Part shown: positions 7,857 through 12,156 of the stretch, in pieces
How positions within the stretch are numbered: the stretch's first letter is position 1
How the letters are laid out: each line of letters opens with the position of its first letter
Source: Akkermansia muciniphila
GTDB lineage: Bacteria > Verrucomicrobiota > Verrucomicrobiia > Verrucomicrobiales > V1-33
Reading direction: 5' to 3'
Length of the DNA stretch: 12,156 bases
Assembly: GCA_943331195.2 (NCBI GenBank)
Contig: CALQKQ020000054.1
Span: 1 to 12,156, forward strand
Program-made: the position numbers and the translations under genes
The notes under the pieces: model-generated
Database searches by the model: none
Told to the model about the DNA's origin: nothing
What the model saw: only the letters and a program-made list of their open reading frames with translations

Positions 7857-9599
7857 CTACAAGCGGGGCGCTTCTGGCTTGATCGGGGCTTCGGCGGGGC
7901 GCACTCCCTTCACTAAAGTCTGCCGCTTCCACACCTTGTCTCCCGCCGTCAAAAAGAGCGTGTCCCGGGCCGCGCCCCCAAACGCGATATTCGAAGCCTT
8001 CCCATTCGGGGGCAACTTGATGATGCCATTCACCCGCCCCGCCTGGTCACAGTACTGAATCCCCAAACTCGAAGCCACATACAACATCCCCGAGGTATCC
8101 GTAGCGAGACCATCCGCCCCGCTCCCCGGCGCCGCGTCCGCCATGTGCAGGTGAAAATAGGGCTGCTTGTATTGCAAGGTGCCGTCCGACTTAATTTGAT
8201 AGGACCAGACAAACCGACCCAAGGTGTCCGCCACATAAAGCAGCGACTGGTCCGGACTCAGCGTGATGCCATTGGGCATGGCCAAGCCCTCGTCGACCAA
8301 CTCCTTGCGCCCATCCGGCGCCACGTGCCACACCTGGCGGTGCTTGTGATCGGTGAACCAGAGGTGCCCAGATTGCGCTACCGTGACATCGTTAGGATCG
8401 AGGTCGGCCGCGATGACGGAGCGTTCTCCCGTGGCCACATTCCAGGCCGCGATGCAGCGCTCCTGGTTGCAAGCCGCATACAGGCGGCCGTCCGGCCCGA
8501 AGGCCATGCCGTCGGCCCCTCCCGTTTTCTCCGCAAAAACCTGCACCGCCCCGTCCAGGCCGACGCGGAATATTTTCTGCGAGCCGGCATCGGCGAAGTA
8601 CATCGTGCCGTCGGGGGCGGCATCCGGGCCTTCCGTGAAGACGTGGCCCTCGCTGACCAATTGCCAATCCTGCCCCGGCGCCAACACTTTCATGATCGGC
8701 TGCCGCTCGTTGCGGGCCGCCACCAGGGCTTGTCCGTGGTCGCGCCAAAGCCAGCGCAGCGCCTCGGGCAAGATAGCGCCGCCCTGCTTGCCGCTATGGC
8801 CGCCGTCGCCCCAGACGTGATTGACGTCGTAGCCAGCGAAGGTCAAGGCACTGAGCATGCCTTGGTTAGCGTTCCACCAGTCGCCGCCATAAATATTCAG
8901 GTCGTTGGAGCCATCTTGCAGAAAAATCCGCAGGGGCTTGGGCTCGGATTTGCGGATCAGGGTGGGGTATTCATTGCCCCCGCGCAGGCCGACATAGGTG
9001 CCGATGGTGCTGAAAACGCGGCGGAAGGCTTCGGGATGCTCCCAGGCGGCCGTGAACGCGGCGATGGCCCCAGAACTGGCCCCGCCGATGGCGCGGTCGT
9101 CGGGGTTGTCAGAGATATGCCACTTTTGTTTCAGCGCGGGGATGGCTTCCTCCAGGAGAAAGCGCGCGTAGGCCGGGCCGAGCCCATCATATTCAAAGCT
9201 GCGGTTATAGCGGGCGAGGGCCTGGCCATGCGGGGCGGGAACCACCCCGGGATTGATAAAAAGCCCGATGGTGACGGGCATCTGCCCAGCCGCAATCAGA
9301 TTGTCAAAAACCACCGGCACGCGCCACCCGCCCTCGCGGCCCACATAGCCGCCGCCATCCTGGAAAACCATCAAGCACGTCGGCTTGGCGGCATCATATT
9401 GGGCCGGGATATACACCCAAGCCTCGTGCTCCGCCCCGGGGAACACCTTGCTCGTCCCGAGCGCCAGTTTCTCCTCTCGCCCTTGCGGCACCCCGGGCTT
9501 CACCTGAGAATCCGCCCCTAACTGGTAGTCATCCGCGCTGCGGACGGGAAAGGGGAGGGCGAGACCGAGAACGACGGGAAGCAAGCGAGGGAGCAGCAT
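7857..9599 (-). CDS. Secreted fusion: esterase (Fes-like α/β-hydrolase) + SMP-30/gluconolactonase
   Basis: This 580-residue protein has two catalytic domains. A signal peptide covers residues 1-22 (likely cut PVRSA-DD). Residues ~45-295 are a putative-esterase α/β-hydrolase of the enterochelin-esterase type: the nucleophile elbow GGASSGA (172-178) places Ser175, His268 lies in WGDGGHSG, and an acid is likely in LQDGSND (227-233). Residues ~305-565 are a six-bladed SMP-30/LRE β-propeller. Its expected metal and substrate ligands are present by motif: Glu323 (TEGP), Asn403 (DPND), Asn443 (MPNGI) and Asp496 (GADG), with spacing like that of SMP-30. The two activities could act in turn on an acylated sugar or lactone substrate, but the substrate is not known. 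The signal peptide supports the ATG at 9599; no Shine-Dalgarno is seen. The gene lies between leuD (76 bp upstream) and a small secreted protein. Confidence 0.9.
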   Translation of the reverse strand: MLLPRLLPVVLGLALPFPVRSADDYQLGADSQVKPGVPQGREEKLALGTSKVFPGAEHEAWVYIPAQYDAAKPTCLMVFQDGGGYVGREGGWRVPVVFDNLIAAGQMPVTIGLFINPGVVPAPHGQALARYNRSFEYDGLGPAYARFLLEEAIPALKQKWHISDNPDDRAIGGASSGAIAAFTAAWEHPEAFRRVFSTIGTYVGLRGGNEYPTLIRKSEPKPLRIFLQDGSNDLNIYGGDWWNANQGMLSALTFAGYDVNHVWGDGGHSGKQGGAILPEALRWLWRDHGQALVAARNERQPIMKVLAPGQDWQLVSEGHVFTEGPDAAPDGTMYFADAGSQKIFRVGLDGAVQVFAEKTGGADGMAFGPDGRLYAACNQERCIAAWNVATGERSVIAADLDPNDVTVAQSGHLWFTDHKHRQVWHVAPDGRKELVDEGLAMPNGITLSPDQSLLYVADTLGRFVWSYQIKSDGTLQYKQPYFHLHMADAAPGSGADGLATDTSGMLYVASSLGIQYCDQAGRVNGIIKLPPNGKASNIAFGGAARDTLFLTAGDKVWKRQTLVKGVRPAEAPIKPEAPRL

Positions 9600-9675
9600 G
9601 GCAGTGTGCCCAGGAACGACCCTCCAAGCGGGCTCCTTTCAGGGCCCTCCCTCCGCCATCAGCCGCCACCCGTGC

Positions 9676-10278
9676 TCAGCGCGACAGGTAGGGCAACTTG
9701 GCGGCGGTGGCCGCCACCGCAGCCTCGGCCTCGAGGAGGTCGGCGATGGGATCCCAATGCCCGGCGATCAGCACCTCGCGGGCGCTCTCCGGCATGGCCA
9801 CGGTAAAGTTTTCCGCCCCAAAAAACACCCGGTTCTTGGCCACATCCACCGTGACTTCCAGGGTGGGATCTGCGTCCAGGCGGGAGGCTAGCAAGGCGAT
9901 GTCGGCCGTGGTCGCGGTGACGCAGGGAATACCCAACGTGGTGCAGTTGCTAAAAAAGATTTCTGCAAAACTTTCCGCCACCACCGCGCGGAACCCATAG
10001 CGGTATAGAGCCTGCGGGGCGTGCTCCCGTGACGACCCACAGCCGAAATTCACCCCGGAGAACAGCACCTTGGCGCCCTTAAAACGCTCCTCGTTGAGCG
10101 GATGGACCTTATCGCTGCCATCCTCGTGCTTGCGCACATCATAAAAAAGATACTCCCCCAGGCCGTCAAAGGTCACGCACTTCATGAAGCGCGCCGGAAT
10201 GATGCGGTCGGTATCAATATCGGAGCCGGGGACATAACAGGCGGTGCCGGTGACCTGCAGGATTTTCTCGAGAGCCAT
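9676..10278 (-). CDS. leuD: 3-isopropylmalate dehydratase small subunit LeuD
   Basis: This is the small (swivel-domain) subunit of isopropylmalate isomerase, which with LeuC converts 2-isopropylmalate to 3-isopropylmalate in leucine biosynthesis in the cytoplasm. The 200-residue length is normal. Diagnostic motifs are VPGSDIDTDRIIPARFMK (16-33), NFGCGSSREHAPQAL (77-91, substrate-binding loop) and FAEIFFSNCTTLGIPCV (104-120). The ATG at 10278 (MALEKILQVTG) is chosen; the frame stays open 30 residues upstream, but that part is unrelated and falls in the gap after hpf. leuC is not next to it, so the two subunits are encoded apart or leuC is elsewhere. The leader CTAACCTTCCTTTCATCC is pyrimidine-rich with no Shine-Dalgarno. 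A related homoaconitase or dimethylmalate dehydratase subunit cannot be fully ruled out. Confidence 0.93.
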   Translation of the reverse strand: MALEKILQVTGTACYVPGSDIDTDRIIPARFMKCVTFDGLGEYLFYDVRKHEDGSDKVHPLNEERFKGAKVLFSGVNFGCGSSREHAPQALYRYGFRAVVAESFAEIFFSNCTTLGIPCVTATTADIALLASRLDADPTLEVTVDVAKNRVFFGAENFTVAMPESAREVLIAGHWDPIADLLEAEAAVAATAAKLPYLSR

Positions 10279-10350
10279 GGATGAAAGGAAGGTTAGAGCT
10301 AGGGTTGAGGAATCGCGATCTCTCCCTACGCCGGGTGCAAGACAGCGTAA

Positions 10351-10387
10351 AGGGGGAAGCGCAGCCACTCCGGCCGCCCTTCCCCCT
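10351..10387 (-). terminator. Strong inverted repeat downstream of hpf, probable terminator
   Basis: On the minus strand AGGGGGAAG (10387-10379) is followed, after 19 nt, by its perfect complement CTTCCCCCT (10359-10351). The interior can add a GCGGCC/GGCTGC stem with one mismatch and a 5-nt loop. It begins 27 bases after the hpf stop. Only three T follow, so termination may need another factor. Nothing else is recognisable in the 135-bp gap before leuD. Confidence 0.4.
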
Positions 10388-10413
10388 GATGTGAACCGCG
10401 CGCCGCGCTGGCC

Positions 10414-11010
10414 TCAGGTAAGCGCTGGCCCCTGGGGCAGCTCCATCATGCCGTAGTCGCCATCGGGGCGGCGGAAGACAATGCTCAATTGATGAGTCTT
10501 TTGGTTTTGAAAGACCAGAAAACCGCGGTCGCCCATTTCCAACTCCGTGATCGCCTCATCGGGATAGAGCGGGCGAATCCGGTAGTTTTCCCGGTGAATG
10601 ATGAGCGGCTCCAGCTCCTCCTTCTCATGGTCGTCGATGGACTCGGAGTGAAAAACCTGCTCGTCCATGTGGCGAATCGAGCCGCTGCGGGGGCGGTGAT
10701 TCTTCAGCAGGCGCGTCTTGTGCTTCCGCATGCGGCGGGCAATTTTGCTAATCGTCTCATCGATCGCAGCATAGAGCACTTCCGAAGTGGAACTGGCTTC
10801 GATGGTGATATGGTTGGCGCAGAAAAGCACAATTTCCGCAAATTGGCGCAGGGGCGACTGCACATCGAGAATGACCTTGGCCTCAATGATGCGCGGGTAG
10901 TCGAGATGCAGGCTCTCGATTTTCTTGCGCGCATAATCACGAATAGCCTCGGTGACCTCGATGTGGCGGCCGGTCACTGTGATGCTCAAATCAACGTTGG
11001 CAGTTTGCAT
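10414..11010 (-). CDS. hpf: Ribosome hibernation-promoting factor, long form (HPF)
   Basis: This 198-residue cytoplasmic protein matches long HPF. Residues 6-105 are the S30AE domain, a β-α-β-β-β-α fold (LSITVTGRHIEVTEAIRDYA at 8-27, basic ARRMRKHKTRLLKNH at 91-105 in the second helix), which binds the decoding centre of the 30S subunit. A charged linker (106-140) leads to the C-terminal dimerisation domain (141-192: RENYRIRPLYPDEAITELE, FLVFQNQKTHQLSIVFRRPDG split across positions 164-184), which joins two 70S ribosomes into an inactive 100S dimer. The start is the ATG at 11010 (MQTANVDLSITVTG); the upstream extension to 11058 is not conserved in type and overlaps a terminator. No Shine-Dalgarno is present. 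It follows lptB, a neighbour also in proteobacteria. As a single long form it probably replaces the short HPF/RMF pair. Confidence 0.94.
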   Translation of the reverse strand: MQTANVDLSITVTGRHIEVTEAIRDYARKKIESLHLDYPRIIEAKVILDVQSPLRQFAEIVLFCANHITIEASSTSEVLYAAIDETISKIARRMRKHKTRLLKNHRPRSGSIRHMDEQVFHSESIDDHEKEELEPLIIHRENYRIRPLYPDEAITELEMGDRGFLVFQNQKTHQLSIVFRRPDGDYGMMELPQGPALT

Positions 11011-11030
11011 AATTCGCGTGGTTTGGGTTC

Positions 11031-11058
11031 GTATTAGGAGACAAAAAAAAGCCGCCAA
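11031..11058 (-). promoter_or_regulatory. Weak candidate promoter for hpf
   Basis: On the minus strand TTGGCG (11058-11053) and TAATAC (11036-11031) are 16 bases apart, and would start an mRNA with a leader of only about 14 nt before the hpf ATG. The -35 has four of six consensus bases and the -10 three. It overlaps the lptB terminator, which would make sense if hpf needs its own start, but the match is poor. Confidence 0.18.
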
Positions 11059-11103
11059 GGGCCTTCACATGCTGAAGCTTTCGCCCAAATAGAGCTGGCG
11101 GCT
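11043..11103 (-). terminator. Intrinsic terminator built into the end of lptB
   Basis: On the minus strand AGCCGCCA (11103-11096) pairs perfectly with TGGCGGCT (11057-11050). Inside it GGGC pairs with GCCC, and innermost CTTCA pairs with TGAAG around the loop GCATG. A run of eight T (11050-11043) ends it. The left arms and most of the inner stem are the last codons of lptB, and the stop codon TGA (11067-11065) lies in the innermost stem. Three nested stems plus a T8 tract make this the best terminator in the window. Confidence 0.65.
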
Positions 11104-11841
11104 GAGGGGGTCGTTGACCAAAAAATCTTGCGTGCCTTCGCGGCGCACCTGCCCCTCAAAAATCAGATAGGCCCGATCCACGATGGAGAGGGTCTCGCGG
11201 ACGTTGTGGTCGGTGATGAGAATCGCGAGGCCAGCTTCGCTGAGGTTGCGCACGATTTCCTGAATTTCGCTGACGGCGATGGGATCCACCCCGCTGAAAG
11301 GCTCGTCGAGCATCAGCAGGCTCGGTTCAGTGACGAGGCTTCGGGCGATGGTGAGGCGCCGTTTTTCCCCGCCGGAAAGCGTGAGCGCGAGGCTGCGGCG
11401 AATGTGGGTGATCCCAAAGCGCTCGAGCAATCCCTCGCAGCGCTCCCGCTGCTCCGCCTTGGGCAGATTCATGGTTTCCATCACCGCCATGATGTTTTGC
11501 TCCACCGTCAGTTTGCGGAAAATGGATTCCTCCTGAGGCAAATAGCCCATGCCGAGGCGGGCCCGCTTATACATGGGAAGGCGGGTGGCGTCCTGGCCAT
11601 TAAAAAGCACCTGCCCCCCATTCGGAACCACCAGGCCCACAATCATATAAAAAGTCGTGGTTTTCCCGGCCCCGTTCGGCCCTAACAAACCCACAATCTC
11701 GCCCGGCCGCACGTTGATATCCACCCCATTCACCACCATCCGGCCATCGTAAACCTTTTTCAATCCGCGCGTCGACAGCAGCAGGCTTTCCTCGGCCAAC
11801 CCAGCCGGGGCCGGCGCAGCGTAAGATGAGGAGACAGACAT
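11065..11841 (-). CDS. lptB: LPS export ABC transporter ATP-binding protein LptB
   Basis: This 258-residue ATPase of the LptB2FGC complex powers extraction of lipopolysaccharide from the inner membrane and its delivery to the Lpt bridge. The motifs are complete: Walker A GPNGAGKT (54-61), Q-loop LPQEES (101-106), signature LSGGEKRR (155-162), Walker B LLMLDEP (175-181) with catalytic Glu180, the LptB-typical FSGVDPIAV (182-190) and H-loop His212. Segments such as GMGYLPQEESIFRKLTVEQN (split around 97-116) are hallmarks of LptB as opposed to other ABC ATPases. The N-terminus carries about 20 extra Ser/Ala residues before the domain, so a slightly later start is possible, though no better codon stands out. 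It directly follows an LptA-like gene. The leader is a striking pyrimidine tract, and the 3' end doubles as a terminator. Confidence 0.96.
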   Translation of the reverse strand: MSVSSSYAAPAPAGLAEESLLLSTRGLKKVYDGRMVVNGVDINVRPGEIVGLLGPNGAGKTTTFYMIVGLVVPNGGQVLFNGQDATRLPMYKRARLGMGYLPQEESIFRKLTVEQNIMAVMETMNLPKAEQRERCEGLLERFGITHIRRSLALTLSGGEKRRLTIARSLVTEPSLLMLDEPFSGVDPIAVSEIQEIVRNLSEAGLAILITDHNVRETLSIVDRAYLIFEGQVRREGTQDFLVNDPLSRQLYLGESFSM

Positions 11842-11853
11842 GGAGAAGTTAAA

Positions 11854-11902
11854 GGGAAGAAAAAGGGAAGAAAAAGGGGATCGAAAAAAGGGATCGAAAA
11901 AA
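11854..11902. repeat. Purine-rich tandem repeats between the lptA-like gene and lptB
   Basis: On the plus strand there are four head-to-tail units: GGGAAGAAAAA (11854-11864), the same again (11865-11875), GGGGATCGAAAAAA (11876-11889) and GGGATCGAAAAAA (11890-11902). On the coding (minus) strand this is a C/T tract in the lptB leader. The units differ in A and G run length, as expected from replication slippage. Confidence 0.75.
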
Positions 11903-11916
11903 CGCCCGCCGCAGGC
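11897..11916 (-). terminator. Candidate terminator right after the lptA-like stop
   Basis: On the minus strand GCCTGCGGCGGGC (11916-11904) can fold with a 4-bp stem (one T-G pair), then G and six T (11902-11897). It starts at the base after the TGA stop. The stem is short, so it is probably leaky; lptB would otherwise need its own promoter in the 75-bp gap. Confidence 0.3.
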
Positions 11917-12156
11917 TCACTGGGCAGGCTGCGCGCGCGGGGGAGTCGCCGCCGCCGCCGGAGCGCGCTCCGCCTTGGGATCGCCCAAATCCCGCACCGT
12001 GCAGCCTTCGCTGTAGCTCTTGCCATTGGGTACCAGCACAATTTTGGCATCCTGGCGCGTCCCCACGATGACATGGTTGCCCTCCTGCGCCTCCGGCCAA
12101 TCCGTCAATACCATGTTGCCAGATTGCTTGTCGTAAATCATCGAGCCCCCCTTCCC
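11917..12156 (-). CDS. LptA/OstA-like protein, C-terminal fragment (5' end outside window)
   Basis: Eighty codons up to a TGA at 11919-11917 are open to the window edge. The visible part has the β-jellyroll repeat pattern of the OstA/LptA family: GGSMIYDKQSGNMVLTDWPE (the first residues of the fragment), then a hydrophobic strand (HVIVGTRQDAKIVLVPNG) and a closing strand. It ends in a proline/alanine tail (APAAAATPPRAQPAQ). LptA proteins form the periplasmic bridge that carries LPS to the outer membrane. The assignment rests on this pattern and on the position directly upstream of lptB, the usual lptA-lptB order. The N-terminus, signal peptide and full length cannot be seen. An internal ATG at 12141 is within the repeat and not a likely start. 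Confidence 0.68.
   Translation of the reverse strand, partial: GKGGSMIYDKQSGNMVLTDWPEAQEGNHVIVGTRQDAKIVLVPNGKSYSEGCTVRDLGDPKAERAPAAAATPPRAQPAQ

Noticed and set aside
8145..9521. Plus-strand open frame of about 458 codons opposite the esterase/SMP-30 gene
   Set aside because: It is antisense to a gene with full catalytic motifs, has low-complexity composition and no recognisable fold.
10279..10350. Promoter TTGCAC-N17-CGCGAT before leuD
   Set aside because: The -10 hexamer matches poorly; I could not tell it from chance.
11024..11036. Resemblance to a T7 phage promoter (TAATACGA)
   Set aside because: Only the first eight bases match and no phage genes are present; at best it is part of a weak -10 element.

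Overview
The window is GC-rich, gene-dense chromosomal DNA from a Gram-negative bacterium. It has LPS transport genes (an LptA-like C-terminus and LptB), two type IV pilus retraction ATPases, leucine biosynthesis (LeuD) and a long-form ribosome hibernation factor. A bacterial SET-domain protein, a secreted esterase/SMP-30 fusion, a small secreted protein with a C-terminus I recall mainly from Planctomycetes and Verrucomicrobia, and an almost complete lack of Shine-Dalgarno motifs together suggest the PVC group, most likely Verrucomicrobiota. That placement is an inference from gene content. I see no phage, insertion sequence, CRISPR, tRNA or rRNA.

Layout from left to right. Positions 1-2798 (minus strand) hold two adjacent PilT/PilU-type ATPases (the left one runs off the window) and, transcribed ahead of them, two small alanine-rich proteins with one hydrophobic segment each, one of the DUF883/ElaB-YqjD type. 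Positions 2921-4456 (plus strand) hold a SET-domain methyltransferase-like protein and an AEC-family membrane transporter that has no ATG, GTG or TTG codon at its N-terminus. Positions 4461-6458 (minus) hold a Rep/PcrA/UvrD helicase, convergent with the transporter. Positions 6583-7242 (plus) hold an aquaporin with a wide, NIP-like selectivity filter. Positions 7267-12156 (minus) hold, in order of transcription, the lptA-like end, lptB, hpf, leuD, the esterase/SMP-30 fusion and a small secreted protein.

Functional groups: lptA-lptB-hpf keeps the proteobacterial lptA-lptB-rpoN-hpf order with rpoN missing. The two pilus ATPases probably act together in retraction. The fusion enzyme and the 175-residue secreted protein form a periplasmic or secreted pair. 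The rest looks like ordinary housekeeping.

I found no clearly new multi-gene system. The observations most worth a second look are the missing start codon of the AEC transporter, the use of pyrimidine-rich leaders instead of Shine-Dalgarno sequences throughout, and intrinsic terminators built into coding sequence at the ends of lptB and the AEC gene.
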